DNA of 64,000 nucleotides from Tricholoma matsutake (Eukaryota; Basidiomycota; Agaricomycetes; Agaricales; Tricholomataceae), in assembly GCA_026075535.2 (NCBI GenBank), contig AP026539.1, positions 12,834,001 to 12,898,000 on the forward strand. Direction: 5' to 3'. Below, in pieces: positions 32,665-43,012 of this stretch. The notes beneath the pieces are model-generated. The model was not told the origin of the DNA and made no database searches. It saw only the letters and a program-made list of their open reading frames with translations. The first letter of the stretch is position 1. Every line of letters begins with the position of its first letter. The translations under genes and the position numbers were made by a program.

Positions 32665-33103
32665 TGTAAGGGGACTAGGGAGGTGCCCTAGGGAAGTGCC
32701 CTGTGTGTTTTTCTTATTTTTTATGTTCGTCCTATATTTTTCCCCACCTCATTTCCTTCTATTCTTCATTTTCTGTGATTTTTCCGGATTTTATTACTAA
32801 TTTTCCCTTGCTATCATGTTTGTACATGTTGACACTTTTATATTTAGAGGCGGAGTACCCCTTCCGACACCTACCCCTTGGTATGATGTCATTCGGCGGC
32901 CTTGATCTGCCTATCTCCGCCTTTTTCTATTTTTAGGTTATATTTGATTTTTGTCGTCTTCACATATACTGGGCATCAGCAAGGGGATCCTTAGAGTTTT
33001 CTCTTTGGATTTCCCTTTGCTAGGTGCGCCCCCAATCCCTGTATTATGTAGCATAATTTTAACTTCGGATTTCCCTTTGCTAGAGGCTGAGGTTGCCCTT
33101 ATA
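32665..33103 (+). repeat. TE-C 5' LTR
   Basis: 439 bp, starting TGTAAGGGGACTAGGG and ending GGTTGCCCTTATA. It contains the predicted RNA start AGAGTTTTCT at 32993-33002, about 27 bp downstream of CATATACT. Confidence 0.9.
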
Positions 33104-33105
33104 GT

Positions 33106-33115
33106 AGAAAACTCT
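33106..33115 (+). promoter_or_regulatory. Self-complementary primer-binding site of TE-C
   Basis: AGAAAACTCT begins two nucleotides after the LTR end and is the exact reverse complement of AGAGTTTTCT at 32993-33002, inside the LTR where transcription should start. This is the arrangement of Tf1/sushi-type self-priming. There is no TGG start as in tRNA-primed elements. Confidence 0.65.
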
Positions 33116-33140
33116 CCCCTAAGGCCCGAAAATCGCGAAC

Positions 33141-34388
33141 GTGCTGCCCAAAATAGGCAGGTACGGACTGGACAACGCTTCCCAAAGCTCCACAGAGTCC
33201 CTACACACCGTTCCAGATACTCTCGCCTTTATTACGCCGCCATTTTCGCCAAACGCACTCCCTAGTGACATGGATGCATCAGAACGCTTCGACGCGCTTG
33301 AAAGCGACGTTTCCGGAATGCGCGCGCAAATCGACTCACTTAAATCTACAATTGAAAACTTCGTTAGGACCCTCCAGGCTAACCCTACAACTAATAGTTC
33401 CCCCTTCACGACTCCAAGCGCACCCAACAACGACATTTTGCCAAACATGTCCACTAAGGAACGTGCCCAGATCAAACTGTCCCCCCCCGCCGAATTTAAT
33501 GGTGCACGTGTGCAGGGACGTGCATTCCTTAATTCCTGTGAGTTATACATTAGTCTCCAGTCGCATCAATTCGTCGATGAGGCTGCAAAAATTTATTGGG
33601 CCTTCACATACATGAAATCTGAACACGCCTATCTCTATGTGGACCGTATCCTACGTCAAACTAAAGAACTCGGTTCTCTACCTTTCTCCACTTGGGGTGA
33701 CTTTTGAGCTGAGTTTGTACCCCACTTTTGTCCCCTCAATGAGCACCACCGAGCAGTGACATGACTTGAGTCATCCTCTTACCACCAGGCGCATCGATCC
33801 ATGGACGATTATATTGATGAGTTTAAGGATTTGGTGGACATGGCAGGATATGGGAGTGGGCTACCAGTGGTGGTGAAGTTCTGACGGGGCCTCAACCGAG
33901 AAATTCAGGACCAGATTGCACAGATGTTGGAAGGGCGCCCAGCGGACGATGATATCTATGCTTGGTATGAAGCTGCTTCACTCTGTGATGAGAACCAACT
34001 CACAAATGCGGCGTTTAATGCTGCATTCTGTGCTCCAACTACCACTCATACACCCTACACCTTCAATCGAAGCCTCCCCCACCCTAACCCCATTCCTGCT
34101 CGTCAAACTCCCACACCAGCTGTCAATGTCCCAGTACCAATGGATGTTGATGCAGCCCGCAGCCGTGCATGTAAGTTGGATCTCTGCTACCATTGTGGGG
34201 AACCTGGACACAGGGCTGGAGCGTGTCCCCATCGTCAGGATATCCGCATGCTCACCCCCGAGGGGCGAGATGAACTCCTCCAAGACTTGTTGGTGTTTGT
34301 AGATGTCGAGGAAGCAAAGGATCAGGTTGCAGAGGAGATCAAGTCAGAAGTTGTAGAGGAGCAGGATTTTTCTATTCGCAGTGAGTGA
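33141..34388 (+). pseudogene. TE-C gag
   Basis: One frame of about 415 codons. A short coiled-coil-like segment (ESDVSGMRAQIDSLKS, about 33300) is followed by the capsid core (GARVQGRAFLNSCELYI, about 33500; YIDEFKDLVDMAGYGSG, about 33810). The zinc knuckle CYHCGEPGHRAGAC (about 34186) is canonical C-x2-C-x4-H-x4-C. TGA codons interrupt at 33705, 33762 and 33882. The last two are shared with TE-D. The stop TGA at 34386-34388 overlaps the first pol-frame codon GTG (34385-34387), so pol lies in the -1 frame. Confidence 0.85.
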
Positions 34389-37300
34389 ATCATACACCCT
34401 CACTGCCTGTCCATAACCACTTTGAAGTCTTGTCAGTTGAATCCCCGGAGAATGAATCCATTTCTGTGACTGTTCCCCTCTCTGACCCTTCGAAGTTGGC
34501 TGAAGACGTACCTGCTCTCCCCATCTCTCCTTCTACTCCATGTCCCAAAATTAAATCATGGGAGCGTAAACTACCACGCAAGTATATTGTGGCATCCACT
34601 CCCTCTGCACATTCCTTAAACCTAGCCATCGAACTGCAGACGACCAACACTGGACAGATACTTGGTGTCTCTGCGCTCCTGGACTCTGGTGTGACTGGTC
34701 TCTTCATTGATTCCCATCTGGTACAACAACATCGTCTAAATACTTGCTCACTCTCACGTCCGATACCTGTATATAACGTGGATGGATCCCCAAATGAAGC
34801 TGGTGCCATCCGAGAGGTTGCAGACCTTGTTCTCCATTACAAAGATCATAGTGAGCGTGCCCTTTTTGCTGTCACTCAATTAGGAAAGCAAAAGGTGATT
34901 TTGGGATATCCATGGCTTCGAGACCATAACCCAGAGGTCGACTGGCGCACCGGGGAGGTTACCATGAGCCGATGTCCATCCCGCTGTCGGACATGTTTCA
35001 TGGAAGCCAGGCAAGAATGTCATGGACAGAAGGCGGCAATACGACGAACTCAGAAGTGTCGTGCTGGACCCCTGCCTATACCTGAAGTGGAATTGGAAGG
35101 GGTTCCTGATCTAATGCCGGACTCGGATGATGATGATGAGGACCCAGAGGAAGTGGAGGAGGGTGATCGGATCTTCTACACTGCGATTCGCTCATCGCAT
35201 GAGGTGTGTGCCACATTGAACATATCCCAATGCCTCGCCGAGGCCTTCCACAAAAACAACGCTGCTAAATCCTCTACTAACTCCTTACTCCCTCATCTCC
35301 ATGAGTTTGAAGACGTGTTCTCCAAGGAGTCATTCGACTCTCTTCCTGCATGTAAGCCATGGGATCACGCGATCGAACTCACCCCCGGTGCAACCCCTTC
35401 ATCCTGCAAGGTCTATCCTCTCTCTCCAGAAGAACAATGGCAGCTTGACCAGTTCATCGACGAGCACCTGGCCTCTGGACGTATTCGACCATCGAAGTCA
35501 CCCATGGCCTCTCCCTTTTTCTTTGTCAAGAAGAAGGATGGCTCACTTCGACCGGTTCAAGACTACAGAAGGCTCAACAACATCACGGTCAAAAATCGCT
35601 ACCCACTACCCCTCATCTCCGAACTCGTAAACCAGCTCCATGGAGCCCGATACTTCACCAAGCTCGATGTCCGTTGGGGCTATAATAATGTGAGGATAAA
35701 GGAGGGAGATGAGTGGAAGGCAGCCTTTCGTACCAACCGTGGTCTTTTTGAACCGCTTGTCATGTTCTTTGGCCTTACTAATAGCCCTGCCACCTTTCAG
35801 ACCATGATGAACGACATCTTCCATGACCTCATCCTCGAAGGTGTTGTCTGCATCTATCTCGACGACATCCTCATCTTCACTCGCACGGTTGAAGAGCACC
35901 GTCGCATCACGCACCTTGTCCTAGAGCGACTTCGATGGTACAAACTCTACCTTTGTCAGGACAAATGTGAGTTCGAAAGGACCAAGATCGAGTACCTCAG
36001 CCTGATTATCTCGGAGGGTCAAGTGGAGATGGATCCTATCAAGGTAAACGGGGTCACAGCTTGGCCGACGCCCACGAACAAGAAGGAGGTGCAGTCTTTC
36101 CTGGGCTTCATCAATTTCTATCGGCGTTTTATCAAGGATTTCTCACATCATGCACGACCGCTGTTTGACTTGACAGGAAAGGAGGCATGGAGGTGGGATA
36201 ATGCACAACAGGAGGCATTCGAAAAGCTTAAGGAGATGGTCACTTCCGCTCCAATCCTTACCTTTGCTGACAATTCACGTCCTTTTCGTGTAGAAGCTGA
36301 CAGTTCTGACTTTGCGACGGGCGCCGTGTTGTCTCAGCAGTCTCCGGAGGACCAGAAGTGGCATCCTGTTGCGTTCTACTCCAAAAGCCTTAGTGCTGTA
36401 GAGAGAAACTACGAGATCCATGACAAGGAGATGTTGACGATAATGCGTGCGCTTGAGGAGTGGCGACACTTCCTCGAGGGTGCCCAACACAAGGTGGCAA
36501 TTTGGATGGATCACAAGAACCTCGAGTACTTCATGATGGCCAAGAAATTGAACCGTCGTCAAGCTCGTTGGTCCCTGTATCTATCTAGATTTGACTTCTC
36601 CTTACACCACCGTCCGGGTCGCAGCATGGGGAAGACCGATGCCCTATCCCGATGTGCAGACCATGGGGATGGCAGTGGTGACAACCAAAACATTGTGCTG
36701 TTGCAGCCAGACCTGTTCACCATTCGGGCACTGGAAGGCATCGCACCCCAGGGCGAGGAGCGGGACATCCTACGTGACATTTGTCGTGCAAACCGTAGCG
36801 GTTTACATGAGGATGTTGTCGCCCGAGCTGTTAAAGAACTGAGGAAGGGATCGACCCTTTCCTTACGTGCGGCAGAGTGGGCTGAAAAGGAGGACTTGTT
36901 GTATTTCAGGGATTGCATCTATGTTCCCAATGACCCAGACCTTCACCGGCGCATCATATCCCAACACCATGATTCACAGATTGCTGGCCACCCCGGATGC
37001 TGGAAGACCTTGGAGCTCACCTCATGGAACTATTGGTGGCCACAAATGTCGCGGCTCATTGGTCAGTATTGTCGCACTTGTGACCTTTGCTTACGCACCA
37101 AGGTTCCTCGTCGTAAGCCTACTGGTGAGCTACACCCTCTTCCTGTTCCAGAGAGTCGTTGGGATGTCGTCAGCGTCGACTTTGTGGTGGAATTGCCAGA
37201 GTCAAACAGGTTTGATGCGGTGATGTGCACAGTTGACTCAGTGGGAAAATGTGCTCACTTCATTCCCACTCACACCACTGTCAGTGCCCTAGGTGCCGCT

Positions 37301-38287
37301 CGACTCTACCTCCACCACATGTGGAAATTACATGGACTTCCTGGTGCCTTCCTCTTGGATCGTGGCCCTCAGTTCATGGCAGAGTTCACTCGTGAGCTGT
37401 ACTGACTCCTGGGGATCAAACTCCTTGCTTCAACTGCTTATCACCCACAAACTGATGGCCAGATGGAGCGAGTCAACCAGGAACTGGAGCAGTACATCCG
37501 CCTCTTTGTCAATGAACGCCAGGACGATTGGGATGATCTCCTTCCTTTGGCCGAGTTCAGATACAACAACCATGTCCATGCTTCCACTCAACAGACCCCT
37601 TTCCTCTTAGACACTGGACGACATCCACGCATGGGATTTGAACCTCGCCAAACTCCCTCACACATCAAGACAGTGAATGAGTTCACAGAACGCATGAGGG
37701 ATAGCTTGGAAGAGGCAAGGGCAGCCTTAGCAAAGGCGAAGGACGACATGGCGCAATTTTACAACCAACAGCACTCCCCAACCCCTCAGTACAAGGTTGG
37801 TGATCGAGTTTATCTTGACTCCAGTGACATTTCCACTACACGTCCATCCAAGAAACTTGCTCATCGCTTCTTGGGACCTTTCCCCATTGTCAAGTGCGTT
37901 GGAACACATGCCTATCATCTACGCCTCCCAGCCTCCATGTCCAGACTCCATCCCATCTTCCATGTCGTCAAATTGCTTCCAGCTCCCCCAGATCCATTCC
38001 CGGGACGCCATTCACACCCACCACCACCACCTACAGTGATCGAGGGAGAACCCCAATATGAAGTCAAGTCAATCTTGGACAGCCATTTACGTCGAGGAAA
38101 ACTCCAGTATTTGGTACATTGGAAGGGTTATGGGTATGAGGAGAACTCATGGGTCGAAGAGTCTGACGTAAATGCCCCTCGGTTAATCAAGGAATTCCAC
38201 CGACAGCACACTGCTGCACTGCATCACATTCAAGTCACGGACTTTGGTCGTATACGATTTCGAATGCATCGGGGCGATGCATCTTAG
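34385..38287 (+). pseudogene. TE-C pol: PR, RT, RNase H, integrase, chromodomain
   Basis: Open for 1,006 codons (34385-37405) and then, after a single TGA at 37403-37405 (ELY*LLGIK), open again in frame to 38287. Protease has LLDSGVTGLFID (about 34678) and RT has YLDDILIF (about 35850). RNase H has EADSSDFATG (about 36295) and integrase has HDSQIAGHPG with CRTCDLC. Catalytic positions are SVDFVVELP, LDRGPQF and, after the stop, a Glu in the [18 protein letters not shown] region. The GPY/F-like LGPFPIVK and chromodomain YEVKSILDSHLR...LVHWKGYG end the protein. The lone nonsense codon fits CGA to TGA. This is the most intact pol in the window. Confidence 0.92.
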
Positions 38288-38298
38288 AGAGGGGATGA

Positions 38299-38737
38299 TG
38301 TAAGGGGACTAGGGAGGTGCCCTAGGGAAGTGCCCTGTGTGTTTTTCCTATTTTTTATGTTCGTCCTATATTTTTCCCCACCTCATTTCCTTCTATTCTT
38401 CATTTTCTATGATTTTTCCGGATTTTATTACTAATTTTCCCTTGCTATCATGTTTGTACATGTTGACACTTTTATATTTAGAGGCGGAGTACCCCTTCCG
38501 ACACATACCCCTTGGTATGATGTCATTCGGCGGCCTTGATCCGCCTATCTCCGCCTTTTTCTATTTTTAGGTTATATTTGATTTTTGTCGTCTTCACATA
38601 TACTGGGCATCAGCAAGGGGATCCTTAGAGTTTTCTCTTTGGATTTCCCTTTGCTAGGTGCGCCCCCAATCCCTGTATTATGTAGCATAATTTTAACTTC
38701 GGATTTCCCTTTGCTAGAGGCTGAGGTTGCCCTTATA
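38299..38737 (+). repeat. TE-C 3' LTR
   Basis: 439 bp, differing from the 5' LTR at about four single bases. It is followed by the CCTCC target duplication. Confidence 0.9.
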
Positions 38738-38905
38738 CCTCCAGGCTTTCTTAGCAGGCCATTTGGTCACTGTTTGACTGTGTTTGGCAGTAGCTTTAGA
38801 GCTTAGTCAGCAGGTAGCTTGTGTAGCATCAGAGCCTGTTCATATCATCATTGCATTCCACTGCATTGCTAGCAACTCCAAGCACTTAGGAGGCAGCTCG
38901 GGCCT
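38738..38905. other. Right part of an unresolved insertion in TE-B integrase
   Basis: This is non-coding sequence between the TE-C 3' LTR and the point where TE-B integrase resumes (about 38905). Joined to 32643-32664 it makes an insert of about 190 bp whose family I could not identify. I see neither clear terminal repeats nor a target duplication. Confidence 0.4.
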
Positions 38906-39810
38906 CTCCACCGCCTCTGAGTTATTGTCTCTTTTCATCAAAGAGATAGTTAGGCTGCATGGGTTGCCTGGATCCATCGTTTCTGACTGGGATTCCAAGT
39001 TCACCTCCTGCTGGTGGCAGGAAGTCCACCAAGTCTTGAATGTAAAGTTACTGATGTCCACCTCCTTCCATCCTCAGATGGACAGTGCTACTGAGCAAGC
39101 CAATTGATCCATTGCTCAGATCTTATGGTCTTTCATGGCTTCCAACCAGAAGGACTGGGTCAAATTCCTGGCATTGGTGGAGCTCGCTATCAACTCCACC
39201 ATCAAATGGGCTACTGGGATGGCTCCATTTGAGGTAAACTATGGGTATCTTCCTCGCATGATGCAAGAAATACCTACTCCAGAGCAAGTGCCACCTGGAG
39301 TACAGACCTTTGCCATGGACGCGTTACACAACATGGCGATCACTCACAACAATATTATTGCTGAGCACGTGTTCCAACAGTTCCATGCCAACAAATGGCA
39401 TGGAAAGGAGCCCGACATCAGACCAGGAGAGAAAGTATACTTTCTACCAAGAACCTGACATTGCTCAAGGGGAGGGCCAGTAAGCTCCTTCCCAGGTTCG
39501 TAGGACCGTATGAGGTCCTGTGAAGCTACCCAGATACTTCCAATTATGATCTGGACTTGCCTTCCAAGCTCCAGAGTCAGCAGATACATGGCAGATTCCA
39601 TGTGAACCTGCTATGTCCCCATTATGAGAATGATGACACCCTGTTTCCCAACAGAAGGCGCTTGGATCCTTATGACTTCAGCGCCCCTGACAACGCCAAA
39701 TGGTGGGTCGAGGAGATCACATCCCATCGTTGGAAGGGTCGGGCGTTGGAATTGGAAGTGAAGTGGAGTGTGGGCAAGTCCACTTGGGAACCACTGGCCA
39801 TGTGCAATGA
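38905..39810 (+). pseudogene. TE-B integrase core end and chromodomain
   Basis: Resumes as STASELLSLFIKEIVRLHGL with the second catalytic Asp in IVSDWDSKF (about 38980), then STSFHPQMDSATEQAN before TGA at about 39104. A frameshift near 39447 and another TGA precede the chromodomain region KFHVN-type LLCPHYENDDTLFPNRRR...VEEITSHRWKG...LEVKWSVGKSTWEPL (39600-39810). It stops at MCNEL, exactly where NT2's left terminus begins. Confidence 0.8.
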
Positions 39811-40061
39811 GCTGTAATTTACCCTCCCCCACCTATTCCGGTTGGAGTCCAATTATTCCAGTCAGAGTCCAGTTATTCTTGTCAGAGTCCAGTTATTCCG
39901 ATTGGAGTCCAGTTATTCCAGTCAGAGTCCAGTTATTCCAGCTATTCCGACCAGATTCTGGTTACTCCAGATGCTCAACTTAGAGTACATACCCTAATGG
40001 ATAGTCAAATTTCATGTCTTAAGTTGTCAAAGTGCCTACAAAATATATTTGTGCAGAGTAA

Positions 40062-40140
40062 GGATTGAACTCAAGACATCTTGATTAGAGTGATCACATG
40101 ACAAACCAAACATGTGTGCTTAACCAGTTGAGCCACAGGA
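40062..40140 (-). promoter_or_regulatory. tRNA-like Pol III promoter, NT2 left arm
   Basis: On the minus strand, GTGGCTCAACTGGTTAAGCAC (A-box consensus TGGCTCAACTGG) is followed by GAGTTCAATCC (B box). Same layout as in NT1 and NT3. Confidence 0.55.
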
Positions 40141-40229
40141 GAATTATTAGATAGTAATATAATGTTTATTCATGACACTCTAATTTTTTTCGGAGTAGTG
40201 AAAGATCAAATTTTTTTAATTAACCACAT

Positions 40230-40316
40230 CCCTCACATTCAATGTGAGGGAGTGAGGATGATTGTGATTACATAGATAAACAAAAAATCCTCCCTCTCAC
40301 AAGATGTGAGAGGGAG
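40230..40316. repeat. Two perfect hairpins, NT2 left arm
   Basis: 40230-40250 is CCCTCACATT, C, AATGTGAGGG (10 bp arms, one-base loop). 40290-40316 is CTCCCTCTCACA, AGA, TGTGAGAGGGAG (12 bp arms). Compared with NT1's CTCGCA/TGCGAG, a G-C pair is replaced by A-T, so pairing is kept. Confidence 0.8.
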
Positions 40317-40413
40317 TTTTATTTATATACATAAAAAGCTAACCCCTCGCGCCGAACATGAGGGGGGAGGTAAAAACATGAAGAAAAAAATCCCTCCCCC
40401 ACGCAAAACGGGG

Positions 40414-40813
40414 TGTTAGGAAACCACCCCATTACCTAATAAAATTTCATTTTTATTTTATTATGTCGAATTATGCTACATGACGCCAAATAATGCTACA
40501 CTTTGATAGCATGAGAATTTTATTTCGCACGCATCAATATGTACATGCATGTATGAATGCATCGGTAACAACAATGTACAATATATGTAACATAGTATAT
40601 AAACCCTAAATATACACCTAGGGGACCCCAGTTGTGTTCTCTTAGGTATTCCACCTACATTTTCGGTGTGAAAGGCCTATCTCAACAAACTCACCTATTA
40701 ATAACCCATCAGATCAAAACCATCAATTTCCCCATCACGAGCGCGGATCCCGCCCCCTTCTTGTAGAGAGAACCCGCATGGTCTTAGAGCAGATAGTGGG
40801 TGTCGCCCTAACA
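40414..40813 (+). repeat. TE-T 5' LTR
   Basis: 400 bp. The TATA box TATATAAA starts at 40596. The predicted RNA start AGTTGTGTTCT lies at 40630-40640, 34 bp downstream of it. Confidence 0.92.
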
Positions 40814-40815
40814 GA

Positions 40816-40826
40816 AGAACACAACT
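40816..40826 (+). promoter_or_regulatory. Self-complementary primer-binding site of TE-T
   Basis: AGAACACAACT begins two nucleotides after the LTR and is the exact 11 nt reverse complement of AGTTGTGTTCT at 40630-40640, the expected 5' end of the genomic RNA. The length and position match the Tf1 self-priming mechanism, including the two-nucleotide gap also seen in TE-C. Confidence 0.7.
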
Positions 40827-41299
40827 TCCCATATCAGTGCGCCTTCTCTTACTTGCGCATACGTCATTGTTTCACCGTGCAACATCCGATTACTCATCCT
40901 TTCGGCACGAGCTGGAAGTACTTGTATATATGTAATCTACCTTTTCTTTCATAAGCCGATGCCAGGCCTTGCCTTACATTGCGACCGCCAGTGATCGAGA
41001 GGCAGTACTCATCATTAGGACAGCTGCAACCAGACAACCAATTGGATCTGGTTCAGTTATGATTTACATCACTGTATTCGGACGACTATTTTAGTTACAA
41101 GCCGAATTCAGTATTATCCCCGAGATCAGGCACTGTTGGAAGGGTTATTGATCCGAAGTGTCAAATTAGGCGCCCGACGAACGACGAACAATCGACGAAC
41201 GATTGACAAACCATCACGTGACCCATAAACGTTTGGAGAGGTCTTGAAGAAAATTTTTTGAATTTGTCGAAGAAGTGATTCATCACAGATTCTACAATT

Positions 41300-42397
41300 A
41301 TGTCTGAACCTTCAACTTCTAATCCCGGTCCTAATCCTGTTCCCATACCAGCACTAGAGGCAAAAATTGATGTGCTTACAGTGCAAATGTCGCAATTAGT
41401 GTCAGTATTGGCAACATCACAGCCCAGACAAGCGGAAGTACAGCCAGAGACAACAGGAGAAAGAGATGATGAGATGGAGGAGATGGTGGAGTGGATGTCA
41501 CAGGAGGATGAGATGGCAGAGAGATCTGGAAATGGAAAAGCATGCTTACCTAAGTATGTGCCCCCACAAATCTTTGACGGTACCATGGAGAATACAAAAT
41601 CCTTCATCAGCTCTATAGTATTGTACATCCATGGGAGGAAGCCAGAGTTTCATACAGCCGAGTCTAGGATTATGTTTGCTCTCTCATACATTCAGGGGGG
41701 GAAAGCACAGTTCTGGAGAAATGAGGCTATTAATCAAATTGCCGTGGGAAATAAACCATTTGCAACCTTCAAGGAATTTCTGGAGAGATTGGAGGCATAG
41801 TTTGGAGATCCTAATCCAAAGGCAACAGCCAATGCTAAATTTAAAACCATGCGCCAAGGTTCCCTAATGGTGGATGAATTTATTTTGCAGTTCAAAGCAG
41901 AAGCTTTGCAAACAGATATGGGAGAAGCTGTGTTGGTAGAATTTTTGAAAGCAGGATTAAATACCTCTTTATTCAAGTCTATCTACCGACTACCTTCTAT
42001 GCCAGAGAAGTTGGACGAGTGGTATAATTGGGCAACGCACCTTGACCGGCAATATTGGCAGGAACAGGCGAAGTCAAAGTTGATGTATGGAAGTAGTAAA
42101 TTTGGAAAGTCATCAGGAGGAAAGTCTGAGAAAGGAAAGGCGCCTCAGGCACAAGCTCCGAGGGCACAGCCACTGGCCATGGCAGTGACACCTATAGTTA
42201 CGGAGTCAGCAGCACCAGCAGAGGCAATGGAGGTTGATCAAGCAGGGAGATGAGCCCCACTTAAATGTTTTAACTGTGGGCAGTTAGGACACATTTCTAG
42301 GAATTGTAGGCAGAAAAGAAAGATTAGTGAAGCTACAATTGAGGAAGTGAAGCTGGAGGAAGGCAAGCAGAAGAATTTTGTGGAAGAGTCCCAGTGA
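41300..42397 (+). pseudogene. TE-T gag
   Basis: Starts ATG at 41300 and runs in one frame to the stop TGA at 42395-42397. It holds an N-terminal short coiled-coil-like stretch (LEAKIDVLTVQMSQLVSVL), an acidic linker, a capsid core (YVPPQIFDGTMENTKSFI, about 41560; ALSYIQGGKAQFW) and a canonical zinc knuckle CFNCGQLGHISRNC (about 42270). TAG at 41798 (Gln expected, EA*FGDPN) and TGA at 42251 interrupt it. The stop overlaps the pol-frame GTG at 42394, with pol in the -1 frame, as in TE-C. Confidence 0.85.
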
Positions 42398-42662
42398 AGG
42401 TTTCCCCATTGGTGACCCAGAATCATTACAATGTATTAGTATCCAAGGAAACCCAGAGTAAATCAGAAAAGGAAATCAAGGAGGAGTATAACCGTTTTGA
42501 ATCACGTGACGAAAAGGAGTACAACTGTTGTCAATCACGTGACAATTTTCATGCATCATTTCCGAAAACCCCTATATTCTTTATTTGCTCTGTGCAAATA
42601 GAACCCGAAATCACGTTGACTGTGGGACTGAAGACAGTGGACATGCATGCAGTGATTGATGT
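42394..42662 (+). pseudogene. TE-T pol, part 1 (protease N-terminus)
   Basis: Frame -1 relative to gag. It ends at LKTVDMHAVIDV, where NT3 begins. NT3 plus one duplication equals 1,980 nt, so the frame is unchanged across the insertion. Confidence 0.8.
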
Positions 42663-42935
42663 AAACTTTGCACTCCCCCTTGTATTCCTATCAGAGTCCT
42701 AGGAGTCCGAGTTTTCTGATAAGAGTCCGATTGGAATCCGATAGGAGTCCTACTAGTCCGACACTAGTCCTAGTAGTCCGATAGGAATCCGATCGGAATG
42801 TATTTTGATGACCATGTACTGTTGTTTCCAAGAAATTCCTAGTAAAGTCCTATGCAATTCCAACATGAAGTCGGACTACCACATTTTGGAAGACTTAACT
42901 TTCCCCAAGTGCTTACAAAATAAGTGGGTAAAGCA

Positions 42936-43012
42936 GGGATTGAACCATGGACCATGGGATGTAAGTCACATGATGACTAAACAAGCACTCAACCAGTTGA
43001 GCCACAGGAGAA
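42936..43012 (-). promoter_or_regulatory. tRNA-like Pol III promoter, NT3 left arm
   Basis: The minus-strand A-box-like TGGCTCAACTGG and B-box-like GGTTCAATCCC match canonical spacing. Homologous to those in NT1 and NT2. Confidence 0.55.

Larger units (their letters stand above)
32665..38737 (+). mobile_element. TE-C: complete, young Ty3/Gypsy chromovirus
   Basis: A 6,073 bp element with 439 bp LTRs at both ends and an exact 5 bp duplication CCTCC (32660-32664 and 38738-38742). By eye the LTRs differ at about four positions, so insertion was recent. Gag and pol are almost intact: pol has a single TGA and gag has three. Both LTRs end ATA, where the inverted start TGTAAGGG would predict ACA. 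The polypurine tract AGAGAGGGGATGA directly precedes the 3' LTR. TE-D is a diverged minus-strand copy of the same family. Confidence 0.93.
25953..39810 (+). mobile_element. TE-B: Ty3/Gypsy element (Tf2-like family), interrupted three times
   Basis: Gag, protease, RT, RNase H, integrase and chromodomain of one element are read in order across three blocks: 25953-29832, 31762-32642 and about 38905-39810. The breaks are NT1, a composite break containing TE-C, and NT2 at the 3' end. Gag to RT lie in one common frame, consistent with a single gag-pol ORF. Many TGA codons and two frameshifts show it is dead. Its own LTRs were not identified. The 5' side abuts the TE-A 3' LTR, and the 3' side is lost at NT2. 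Confidence 0.8.
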
